Notes: generated from the sequence alone by a model not told the origin. Counted from the first letter of the stretch, positions 1 to 6,634 are shown. The stretch: 7,254 bases of DNA from Treponema sp. (GCA_012516755.1 JAAYWE010000206.1:1-7254), one strand, 5' to 3'. Numbers and translations are program-made.

Positions 1-60
1 AGCCATGCAGCGTATATTACAGGTGTTGTGCTAAATGTTGATGGTGGCATGGGGATGTAA
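1..60 (+). CDS. fabG: 3-oxoacyl-ACP reductase FabG, C-terminal end only (partial)
   Basis: Frame 1 is open from the first base and gives 19 residues, SHAAYITGVVLNVDGGMGM, then TAA at 58-60. The pattern YITG-x-x-LNVDGGM-x-M is the characteristic C-terminus of FabG and close short-chain dehydrogenases, where it forms the last strand and tail near the tetramer interface. FabG reduces 3-oxoacyl-ACP with NADPH in type II fatty acid synthesis. The catalytic Ser-Tyr-Lys and the cofactor-binding Gly motif lie outside the window, so the exact family member is inferred from this tail and from fabF starting two bases after the stop. Another SDR reductase with the same tail is possible but less likely in this position. 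Confidence 0.8.
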   Translation, partial: SHAAYITGVVLNVDGGMGM

Positions 61-62
61 TT

Positions 63-1301
63 ATGGCAAAAAGAAAAGTGGTTATCACAGGCCTAGGCCT
101 GGTTAGCCCATTTGGAAATGATGTTCCTACGTTTTGGCAGAATGTCAAAGCTAACAGATCAGGCGTAGGGCCTATTACGCTGATAGATTCATCAGACCTT
201 GCAGTTAAGATAGCAGGCGAAGTCAAGAATTTCGATCCGTCAAAAAAAATGGACCCAAAAGATGCCAAAAAAATGGATCGATTCGCTCAATTTGCCGTCT
301 ATGCAGCCCTTGAAGCATTGGAGTCGTCCAATATTCCTAGAGAATATTTGGATCCAATAAGGACTGGAGTCTGTTTAGGCACCGGCCAGGGCGGAACCAA
401 CACCATAGAAGAATCTATTATGCGTCTCGCAGAGAAAGGGCCCAATAGGGTTCCTCCAATGACTGTTGCAAAAGGCCTTGCAAACTTTGGTGCTGCACAG
501 ATAGCTCTATCTCTGGGTGTACATGGGCCCAACATGACCGTAGTCACGGCTTGCGCCGCAGCAACTGATGCAATCGGACAGGCTATGCATCTTATCCGAG
601 ATGGCCATGCAGATATAATGTTTACAGGAGGCTCAGAGGCTAGCATAGCTCGTATGTGCATGGCTAGCTTTATCAATATTCAAGCTCTTTCGGTACGAAA
701 CGATGAGCCTGAAAAGGCGTCGCGCCCATTCGATAGAGATCGCGATGGCTTTGTAATGTCCGAAGGTGCTGGCATCCTGGTGCTCGAGGAATATGAACAT
801 GCCAAAGCTCGTGGAGCTAAAATATATGCGGAGATAGCGGGCTTTGGTTCTACCTGCGATGCCCATCATCTCACAGCCCCGGATCCCGAGGGTCTTTGGG
901 TTTCCAAGGCAATCGAAATTGCCCTTAACGATGCACAGATGAAGCCTGAGGATATCGATTATATTAGTGCCCATGGAACTTCAACACCTCTTAACGACCC
1001 TATCGAAACAAAAGCCATAAAGAATGCGTTCGGCGCCCATGCATATAAGTTAAAGATTTCCAGCCTAAAATCCATGATAGGCCACTGCATTGGGGCTGCC
1101 GGTGCACTCGAGACTATTGCGGCTGTTCTTGGTATGAACGAGAATTATGTGCATTCAACCATAAATCTCGATAATCCAGACCCCGAATGCGATCTGGATT
1201 ATGTGCCCCACAAGGGCATAAACATGCCGGTTAGAGCCTTTATCAAGAATTCGATGGGTTTTGGCGGACAAAACGCAGTTCTAGTCATAACAAAACCATG
1301 A
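63..1301 (+). CDS. fabF: 3-oxoacyl-ACP synthase II (KAS II, FabF)
   Basis: This 412-residue cytoplasmic condensing enzyme extends acyl-ACP by two carbons using malonyl-ACP. The length nearly matches E. coli FabF (413). The thiolase-fold catalytic set is complete: nucleophile Cys164 in VVTACAAATDAIG, His304 in SAHGTSTPLND, and His341 in KSMIGHCIGAAGALE with Lys336 just before it. The C-terminal gating loop MGFGGQNAVLV contains Phe400. The N-terminus KRKVVITGLGLVSPFGND is typical of the family and supports the ATG at 63. The start lies two bases after the fabG stop; the only upstream purine tract is GGGGA inside the last fabG codons, so translation probably depends partly on coupling. The gene ends by overlapping glgX in ATGA. 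Cys-His-His rather than Cys-His-Asn chemistry elsewhere separates it from FabH, and its overall pattern fits FabF better than FabB. Confidence 0.96.
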   Translation: MAKRKVVITGLGLVSPFGNDVPTFWQNVKANRSGVGPITLIDSSDLAVKIAGEVKNFDPSKKMDPKDAKKMDRFAQFAVYAALEALESSNIPREYLDPIRTGVCLGTGQGGTNTIEESIMRLAEKGPNRVPPMTVAKGLANFGAAQIALSLGVHGPNMTVVTACAAATDAIGQAMHLIRDGHADIMFTGGSEASIARMCMASFINIQALSVRNDEPEKASRPFDRDRDGFVMSEGAGILVLEEYEHAKARGAKIYAEIAGFGSTCDAHHLTAPDPEGLWVSKAIEIALNDAQMKPEDIDYISAHGTSTPLNDPIETKAIKNAFGAHAYKLKISSLKSMIGHCIGAAGALETIAAVLGMNENYVHSTINLDNPDPECDLDYVPHKGINMPVRAFIKNSMGFGGQNAVLVITKP

Positions 1302-3571
1302 ATGATGCATTGAAGTCACTACCTCGAAAACTAACCCTGATGCCAGGCAATCCTGGGCTCTTGGGTGCTATTCCCAAGGCAGAGGGAGTGTACTTCTCGA
1401 TATTTTCCAGAAACGCCAGGGGTATGATTCTCTGCTTATATGAAAAGCCCCATGACGATATTCCTGCAGCTTCTCTGCAGCTAGACCCAATGCGCAATCG
1501 CACAGGAGATGTCTGGCACTGCTTTATTCCTGGTCTTAAGTCAGAGGTTCTTTATCTATGGCGCGCGGAAGGCCCATTTGCTCCACACGAAGGCCATCGC
1601 TTCAATCCCTATAAAGTCCTTATAGACCCTTATGCTAAAGCCATTACCGATGGTTCTTTGGAGCTCTGTTCCGCTCTTGCCTACGATGAAGAATCGCCGG
1701 ATAAAGACCTTTCCCTTTCGACAATTCCAAACGATGGTTCTATGCCAAAGTGCGTCGTTGTGGATGATGAATACAATTGGGAAAACGACACTCCCTTAAA
1801 CTATCCACTTAAGAATTGCATCATATATGAGACTCATGTACGAGGATTGACAAAGTCTCTTACCGCAAAAGTAAAGCATCATGGTACTTATCGAGGCGTG
1901 GTCGAAATGATCCCATATTTCGAGAGCCTTGGTATTACGAGCCTCGAGCTGCTTCCGGTACAGGAATTCGACTCTTCCGAGCGCTTTAGGCGAAATCCTA
2001 TTACTGGAGAGAGACTTTCGAACTATTGGGGGTATTCTCCGATCGCTTTCTTTGCTCCGGAGAGTTCTTATGCCTTCGATGAGGGTATTGACCACGATAG
2101 CTATTGCCCCTCTCATCCTGTAAAGGAGTTCAAGTACATGGTAAAAGAGCTCCACAAGGCAGGCCTCGAGGTAATTCTGGACGTGGTGTTCAATCATACT
2201 GCCGAAGGGAATGAGCTAGGGCCAACTTTGAGCTTCCGAGGATTGGATAACTCGATCTATTATATGTTGGCGGAGGATAAGCGCTATTATCGCAATTACT
2301 CGGGTTGTGGCAATACCCTGAATTGCAATCATCCTGTACTACGCACCTTCATAATGGAATGCCTGCATTATTGGGTCGTTACCATGCATGTAGACGGGTT
2401 CCGATTCGATCTAGGTTCGATTTTGGGCCGGGATTCACAGGGTAATCTGCTAGCCAATCCCCCTGTCATCGAATCTATCGCCGAAGACCCAATTCTCCGA
2501 GACACGAAAATCATTGCCGAAGCCTGGGATGCAGGTGGAGCTTACCAGGTCGGATCTTTCCCTGGTGGGAGATGGGCAGAATGGAATGATCGATATCGTG
2601 ATGATGTAAGGCGATTCTGGAGAGGAGATGAAGGATTTGCTCCGCTTCTAGCAACAAGAATTACCGGTTCGAGCGACCTCTATCTCAATAATGGCAGACG
2701 ACCATTCCATTCGATTAACTTTGTTACGTCGCATGATGGTTTTACTATGAATGATCTTGTATCTTATAATTATAAGCATAATGAGGCAAATGGAGAGAAT
2801 AACCGCGACGGGATAGCGGAAAACTTCTCCTTTAACTATGGCACCGAAGGACCTTCAAACGCCCCTTTTATCGAAGAAACACGAAATCGGCAGATCAAGA
2901 ATTTCTTTGCAACACTCTTGCTTTCCATAGGCACGCCCATGATTCTCGGTGGCGATGAGTTTCGTCGAACACAGAATGGCAACAACAATGCCTACTGCCA
3001 CGACAGTGAGCTCAATTGGTACGACTGGAGTCTTCTAAAAAAGCATAAGGACATTTATCGTTTCGTCAAGGGTCTCATCGCTCTTCGCAAAAACCACGAT
3101 GCATTCAGAAGAGAGGATTTTTTTAGAGGTGTGGGAAAAAGAAGCATCGGTACATTTAGCGCCGCTGGGCAGTCTAGACAAAATAAAGCCAAATCAGACA
3201 GGCTCTCTAGTACAGAAACTCCTCCCGATATACTTTGGTATGATGAAAACGGCCAGGCTCCGAAGTGGAACAAGATAGGCAAGGTGCTTGTCGCGCGTAT
3301 TAACGAACATTTCTCGTCGTCAGAGCTGCCTTGTTCTTATCTTCTTGCTTTCAACGCTTCGACTGAGGCCATTCAGGTTTGCCTTCCTCATGATAATGAA
3401 CATGATATTTGGAAGAGGGTAATAGACACCTCTTTGCCACCGCCACATGAAATCGAAGAGAAAGAGCAGCCCGTTCTATTAGACCAGCAGAAATATCTTA
3501 TGGCGCCACGATCATTTATCTTGCTGATTTCGATATGCGAGCCTGTCTCGGATCGTAACTTGCCTTTATGA
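1298..3571 (+). CDS. glgX: Glycogen debranching enzyme / isoamylase-type GH13 (GlgX)
   Basis: This 757-residue alpha-amylase superfamily enzyme is predicted to hydrolyse alpha-1,6 branches of glycogen or limit dextrin in the cytoplasm. Residues about 18-115 form the N-terminal CBM48-like beta-sandwich (PGNPGLLGAIPKAEGVYFSIFS). The catalytic barrel follows: region I DVVFNH at 295-300, region II with nucleophile Asp371 in VDGFRFDLGS, region III with acid/base Glu408 in IIAEAWDAGG, and region IV with His479-Asp480 in FVTSHDGF. The tract NEANGENNRDG at 495-505 and GGDEFRRTQNGNNNAY at 551-566 are typical of GlgX/TreX. A polar stretch at about 616-645, before DILWYDENG, has no counterpart in E. coli GlgX (657 aa) and looks like an inserted linker. 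The ATG at 1298 overlaps the fabF stop by four bases and has no Shine-Dalgarno sequence, so it is probably translated by coupling; Met15 (1340) is a less likely start. TreX or isoamylase specificity cannot be excluded. Confidence 0.93.
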   Translation: MNDALKSLPRKLTLMPGNPGLLGAIPKAEGVYFSIFSRNARGMILCLYEKPHDDIPAASLQLDPMRNRTGDVWHCFIPGLKSEVLYLWRAEGPFAPHEGHRFNPYKVLIDPYAKAITDGSLELCSALAYDEESPDKDLSLSTIPNDGSMPKCVVVDDEYNWENDTPLNYPLKNCIIYETHVRGLTKSLTAKVKHHGTYRGVVEMIPYFESLGITSLELLPVQEFDSSERFRRNPITGERLSNYWGYSPIAFFAPESSYAFDEGIDHDSYCPSHPVKEFKYMVKELHKAGLEVILDVVFNHTAEGNELGPTLSFRGLDNSIYYMLAEDKRYYRNYSGCGNTLNCNHPVLRTFIMECLHYWVVTMHVDGFRFDLGSILGRDSQGNLLANPPVIESIAEDPILRDTKIIAEAWDAGGAYQVGSFPGGRWAEWNDRYRDDVRRFWRGDEGFAPLLATRITGSSDLYLNNGRRPFHSINFVTSHDGFTMNDLVSYNYKHNEANGENNRDGIAENFSFNYGTEGPSNAPFIEETRNRQIKNFFATLLLSIGTPMILGGDEFRRTQNGNNNAYCHDSELNWYDWSLLKKHKDIYRFVKGLIALRKNHDAFRREDFFRGVGKRSIGTFSAAGQSRQNKAKSDRLSSTETPPDILWYDENGQAPKWNKIGKVLVARINEHFSSSELPCSYLLAFNASTEAIQVCLPHDNEHDIWKRVIDTSLPPPHEIEEKEQPVLLDQQKYLMAPRSFILLISICEPVSDRNLPL

Positions 3572-3579
3572 AATTTCAT
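3568..3579. repeat. 12-bp perfect palindrome at the end of glgX
   Basis: ATGAAATTTCAT is a perfect dyad that overlaps the glgX stop codon (TGA at 3569-3571). With one mismatched pair it extends to 3565-3582. It lies 16 bases before the GTG start of the next gene, where an operator or promoter element could sit. It is AT-rich and short, so chance is a real possibility, and it lacks the GC stem and T-run of a terminator. Confidence 0.3.
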
Positions 3580-3595
3580 TAATAACTTATAACAC

Positions 3596-4264
3596 GTGAG
3601 AACATCATCAGATAATGAAAAAGCTAACTCATATCTAAGAAGAGGTCTTCACGAGCTTTCCAGACACAAGCCAGCAAAAGCACTAGGATTATTCCGAAAG
3701 TCGATCGAACTTACGCCTCCTTCCTGCGAAAAAAAGCTTTCTAGGGCCTTTTACTGGTTGTCTATTGCTCTTCTGCAGCTGAATAAGCGCGACCTTGCAG
3801 TAAGAAGCCTTGCAAATGCTCAAAGAATGAATAGAAAGGGCTATATACGCAGGTTCTATGTCCGACATGTCAATGGATATGGCATGATCAAGCAACCAAC
3901 AAAGGAACTCGATGATCTATATGCTTTTCTAAGTATCCAGCTCTCCTTTTATTTGGTCAAGCGCCCGAACTATCGTTTTAGCTCTGAGGCTGAGCACTCG
4001 ATAATTCTCAGTTTTTTGCTCAATGCTTGGAAGAGTATCAAGGACAGCCAAGAGTTCGAGTCTCTCGATTGCAGCGAAAAATTAATGCTTTTCAATAAGC
4101 TTAAGATCGAATTTCCAGCTTTTGCTCCTGATTCAATGGTACAGAGAAAGAAAGAACGCCAGTTTCTGCAATCCAGCATGGCTTATATCCAGCCTTGCTC
4201 TTGCGGATCCGGCTTGCCGTTCATGCAGTGCTGTGGGAGGACCCGCGGGATTTCCGAGCTCTGA
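3596..4264 (+). CDS. TPR-like protein with C-terminal SEC-C zinc-binding motif
   Basis: The 222-residue product begins with helix pairs resembling tetratricopeptide repeats, at about 11-43 (AKALGLFRKSIELTPP) and 48-80 (FYWLSIALLQLNKRDLAVRS). An all-helical middle follows, and the protein ends in PCSCGSGLPFMQCCG at 200-214. That ending fits the SEC-C motif CxC-x8-CC (Cys201, Cys203, Cys212, Cys213), a zinc site first known from the SecA tail and found in many adaptor proteins. There is no signal peptide or membrane segment, so a cytoplasmic binding or adaptor role is inferred; partner and substrate are unknown. The start is uncertain. An in-frame TAA at 3590-3592 leaves GTG 3596 as the only sensible early start, and no Shine-Dalgarno sequence precedes it. 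The 24-base gap after glgX allows co-transcription. I do not recognise a named gene. Confidence 0.8.
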   Translation: MRTSSDNEKANSYLRRGLHELSRHKPAKALGLFRKSIELTPPSCEKKLSRAFYWLSIALLQLNKRDLAVRSLANAQRMNRKGYIRRFYVRHVNGYGMIKQPTKELDDLYAFLSIQLSFYLVKRPNYRFSSEAEHSIILSFLLNAWKSIKDSQEFESLDCSEKLMLFNKLKIEFPAFAPDSMVQRKKERQFLQSSMAYIQPCSCGSGLPFMQCCGRTRGISEL

Positions 4265-4437
4265 AAAAGAAAGTGTTTCAATTTGATACAATACTTATTG
4301 CTTTAGAGACTAGTATATCAAAACGATACATATTCGCTCTATGCATCGATAGACAAGCTCCTCTTTTAGAATGGCCACCATGAATTGCTTCATAATATGT
4401 ACTTATATCTGAACAAATTGCGGACTTAGTTATGAAT

Positions 4438-4453
4438 TGGCACGCTTTTTGCT
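4438..4453 (+). promoter_or_regulatory. Sigma-54 (RpoN) -24/-12 promoter
   Basis: The sequence TGGCACG-CTTT-TTGCT matches the sigma-54 consensus TGGCACG-N4-TTGCW at every fixed position. The invariant GG (4439-4440) and GC (4451-4452) are separated by exactly ten bases, and the flanking bases (a T before TGGCACG, an A/T-rich stretch after) also fit. Counting 12 bases past the GC places transcription start near 4464. That gives a leader of about 14 bases that already contains the ribosome binding site of the sigma factor gene. Sigma-54 promoters need an AAA+ activator bound upstream; its site was not identified. No comparably good sigma-70 promoter was seen in 4265-4477. Confidence 0.88.
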
Positions 4454-4465
4454 TATTAAATAGAC

Positions 4466-4471
4466 AAGGAG
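4466..4471 (+). promoter_or_regulatory. Ribosome binding site deciding the sigma factor start
   Basis: AAGGAG is the strongest Shine-Dalgarno sequence I noted ahead of any gene here. It leaves six bases to ATG 4478, the usual spacing, but only three to the in-frame TTG at 4475. This favours ATG 4478 as the start. Confidence 0.85.
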
Positions 4472-4477
4472 ATCTTG

Positions 4478-5356
4478 ATGGTACAAAACAAGAAACTAAA
4501 GGAAACACGTTCAAGTGCGCATTATGACGACGAGAATGTGTTGTCCATGTATCTCCGCGAGATAAACAGAATTCCTCTTCTCTCTCGCGAAGAAGAAAAC
4601 GATTTTGCAACTCGGGCGGCCGCAGGCGACGAAAAGGCAAAAGAGATATTGGCCAAAAGCAATCTCAGATTTGTCGTAAATGTCGCGAAAAAATACCAAA
4701 ACCAGGGATTGCCTCTTGCTGATCTTATAGCTGAGGGTAACATAGGACTTCTGAGCGCGATCGATCATTATGATGTTACAAAAGGCTATCATTTTATATC
4801 TTATGCGGTGTGGTGGATACGCCAAGCAATTCTCAAAGCGATCTGCGAGAAAAGCCGCATGATTCGCCTTCCTCTAAATAGAGCCAATGAACTTGTGCAG
4901 ATTGAAAAGGCTCGTTCGTTGTTCGAAGGCGAGATTTCCGAAGAAGATGAGATACGAGAAGTAGCCAGATTCCTAAATATGGAACCCGAGCATATAAAAG
5001 ATATCATATCTATTTCGCGGGACCTGATATCGCTTGATGCTCCAGTATATGACGAAAGGAATTCCACAACTGTAGGCGAGTTAATTGAGAATGAAAAACA
5101 TGAAAGCCCCGAACAAAATGCGATTCAATCAAGCCTGCGAGATGATATTAACGAGGTTCTTTCAACCCTGACCGCTAAAGAGCGTGAGATCGTGGAATAT
5201 CGCTTTGGGCTGAACGGTAAGCGTCCTATGAGCCTTAAGGAGATCGGAGATCGCATGCATCTTACAAAAGAGAGAATTCGACAGATTGAAAAAGCAGCCT
5301 TAAAGAAAGTGGCCGTTCCCGAGACCATGGAAATGCTCCAAGACTATGTGGCTTAA
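4478..5356 (+). CDS. Group 2 (RpoS/RpoD-like) sigma-70 family RNA polymerase sigma factor
   Basis: The 292-residue protein has the core of a sigma-70 factor but no region 1.1, as in alternative group 2 factors or short primary factors of some phyla. Region 1.2 is at about 18-50 (DENVLSMYLREINRIPLLSREEE). Regions 2.1-2.4 cover about 59-126, with SNLRFVVNVAKKYQNQG for core binding and FISYAVWWIRQAILKAI for -10 recognition and melting (Trp112, Trp113, Gln116). Region 3.0 follows at SRMIRLPLN, and the region 4.2 helix-turn-helix is at about 252-278 (SLKEIGDRMHLTKERIRQIEKAALKKV). All parts are present and uninterrupted. The preceding sigma-54 promoter implies activator-controlled expression and argues against a housekeeping role; an intrinsic terminator follows. 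The label RpoS-like is functional inference from its promoter and size, not proven orthology. Confidence 0.93.
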   Translation: MVQNKKLKETRSSAHYDDENVLSMYLREINRIPLLSREEENDFATRAAAGDEKAKEILAKSNLRFVVNVAKKYQNQGLPLADLIAEGNIGLLSAIDHYDVTKGYHFISYAVWWIRQAILKAICEKSRMIRLPLNRANELVQIEKARSLFEGEISEEDEIREVARFLNMEPEHIKDIISISRDLISLDAPVYDERNSTTVGELIENEKHESPEQNAIQSSLRDDINEVLSTLTAKEREIVEYRFGLNGKRPMSLKEIGDRMHLTKERIRQIEKAALKKVAVPETMEMLQDYVA

Positions 5357-5381
5357 AGCCTTGCTAGCAGTTTGATGTCTT

Positions 5382-5414
5382 AAGCCCTGGTTGGTGTACA
5401 GCCAGGGCTTTTTT
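5382..5414 (+). terminator. Rho-independent terminator of the sigma factor gene
   Basis: The left arm AAGCCCTGG (5382-5390) pairs perfectly over nine base pairs with CCAGGGCTT (5402-5410). A T-G wobble can extend the stem inward, the loop is about nine bases, and an uninterrupted run of six T follows at 5409-5414. It begins 25 bases after the sigma factor stop. It separates the sigma factor transcript from the downstream synthase gene. Confidence 0.95.
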
Positions 5415-5437
5415 AGTACATCTCATCGCGCTATACT
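5409..5437 (+). promoter_or_regulatory. Possible sigma-70 promoter for the polyprenyl synthase gene
   Basis: TATACT at 5432-5437 is a good -10 hexamer (five of six). The hexamer 17 bases upstream is TTTTTT, a poor -35 that coincides with the terminator T-run. The implied transcription start (about 5444) falls at or one base before the ATG at 5445. A promoter is expected here because the gene follows a strong terminator, but this particular match is weak. Confidence 0.4.
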
Positions 5438-5444
5438 GCTTTTT

Positions 5445-6611
5445 ATGCAAACATCTGATGAAATTTGCTTTCATGATTTCGCTAAAAAATGCAAAGATCA
5501 TATTTCTGAGAGAATGGCGGAGATTTTTCTAAAAAACGAAAAATTGTTTGTCAATTTGCCTGAATTAGGCCAGTGGCTATCCAATGAGATGCAGGATTTC
5601 GCATGTTCAGGAAAGATGCTAAGAGGCATGCTCGCTGTTGTGGGATCTCGACTTTTACATGACGAACGTATACTTGTAGCCGATTATGAAGGCCATAAGG
5701 CTATATCTGCTGCCGCGGGCTTAGAGCTTTTGCATGCGGGGCTGCTTGTCCATGATGATATTATGGATCACGACCACAAACGCCGAGGGAAGCCAACTTT
5801 TCACCTACGGATAAAAGATATTCTCGAAAAAATACACGCCAATTCCGCTGCAGCTCATGCCTTTTCCATAGCCGAGGCTCAAGGTATCTGCGTGGGAGAT
5901 CTGTTTTTCTTTCTTGGTTGGCAAGAAATTTCTGGTCTCGATTTATCTGGACTCGATCTAGATATATCTTCTCTATTCGCAAGAGAACTCGCGCTGGTGA
6001 CTATAGCACAGATTCGAGATGTGGAATTGGGATATGACAAAAGCATTCCGGATATCGACGAAGTTATAGAAGTATATCGCCATAAAACCGCGCGCTATAC
6101 TATTGTTTTGCCTCTAGTCGCGGGAGTTTTGGTAGCCCAATCTTCATTGGCTCGGGCTTCGGCATCTCAGATGGCGCGAATCATGGATAAATCGATCATT
6201 CCTTTGCTTGAGGACTTTGGAGAATCCATAGGCATTGTATTTCAACTCCAAGACGACAGGATCGGGTTATTCGGCAATGAGAAAGAGACAGGAAAGCCCG
6301 TTGGTTCCGACCTTAAGGAAGGCAAGAAGACTCCATATATCATCCTTTTGGCAAACAGGCTGGAAAAAGGAGAAAGAGAGCGTTTTGATTCTATCTTTGC
6401 ATCTCCAACGCAAGATTTGAAGGACATTGAATGGATACGCAATACTGTCATGGCCAAGGGAGTAGAAGCAGATATTCAAAAAATGATCGATTCATATCTA
6501 TCGAAGGCTCAAGCCGACCTCAATGAGTTGTCCGCTTTACCATCGATAGAATCAAAGACCATTTCTCTATTAGAAGGCCTTATTCAATATTCCGGCAGCC
6601 GATCTAGTTAA
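5445..6611 (+). CDS. Polyprenyl (geranylgeranyl-type) diphosphate synthase
   Basis: This 388-residue all-helical trans-prenyltransferase condenses isopentenyl diphosphate with an allylic diphosphate in isoprenoid synthesis. The first Asp-rich motif is DDIMD at 104-108, within LVHDDIMDHDHKRRGKPTFH. The second is DDRIG at 270-274, followed by TGKPVGSDLKEGKKT. Having Gly as last residue of the second motif is a feature of actinobacterial and archaeal GGPP synthases, unlike the DDxxD of IspA or IspB. Substrate-binding SGKMLR (56-60 region) and HKTARY (213-218) are present. Gly99, five residues before the first motif, is not the bulky aromatic that stops chains at C15, so a C20 or longer product is inferred. 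ATG 5445 is chosen because the longer reading from TTG 5391 starts in the terminator loop. No Shine-Dalgarno sequence precedes it. The stop is TAA at 6609-6611. Confidence 0.88.
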   Translation: MQTSDEICFHDFAKKCKDHISERMAEIFLKNEKLFVNLPELGQWLSNEMQDFACSGKMLRGMLAVVGSRLLHDERILVADYEGHKAISAAAGLELLHAGLLVHDDIMDHDHKRRGKPTFHLRIKDILEKIHANSAAAHAFSIAEAQGICVGDLFFFLGWQEISGLDLSGLDLDISSLFARELALVTIAQIRDVELGYDKSIPDIDEVIEVYRHKTARYTIVLPLVAGVLVAQSSLARASASQMARIMDKSIIPLLEDFGESIGIVFQLQDDRIGLFGNEKETGKPVGSDLKEGKKTPYIILLANRLEKGERERFDSIFASPTQDLKDIEWIRNTVMAKGVEADIQKMIDSYLSKAQADLNELSALPSIESKTISLLEGLIQYSGSRSS

Positions 6612-6634
6612 AAAATCATACTGCTACGAACCTT

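Noticed and set aside
88..101. 14-bp perfect palindrome CAGGCCTAGGCCTG near the start of fabF
   Set aside because: It is explained by the conserved Thr-Gly-Leu-Gly-Leu coding sequence of the family, where the repeated GGC-CTN codons create the symmetry.
1796..2197. Long antisense open frames within glgX and other genes
   Set aside because: They lie opposite strongly conserved coding sequence, have no recognisable motifs and no ribosome binding sites; they are by-products of the true frames.
3588..3603. A second parS-like site around CACGTG at the SEC-C gene start
   Set aside because: Only the CACGTG core and a few outer bases agree (about 10 of 16 positions) and the arms are not symmetric, so ParB binding is not expected.
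4366..4396. Sigma-70 promoter TTAGAA / CATAAT upstream of the sigma factor gene
   Set aside because: The -35 has only three matches and the spacer is 19 bases; the nearby sigma-54 element is far better.
4380..4412. Ten-codon ORF starting ATG-AAT-TGC in the intergenic region
   Set aside because: No ribosome binding site and very short length; nothing supports translation.
5351..5385. Possible anti-terminator pairing GCTTAA (5351-5356) with TTAAGC (5380-5385), competing with the terminator
   Set aside because: The six-pair AT-rich stem is far weaker than the nine-pair GC-rich terminator stem, and one arm contains the stop codon; no leader gene or ligand site supports attenuation.
5391..5444. 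An 18-residue N-terminal extension of the polyprenyl synthase from TTG 5391
   Set aside because: The TTG lies in the terminator loop, the extension would be encoded by the terminator stem and T-run, and no ribosome binding site precedes it.
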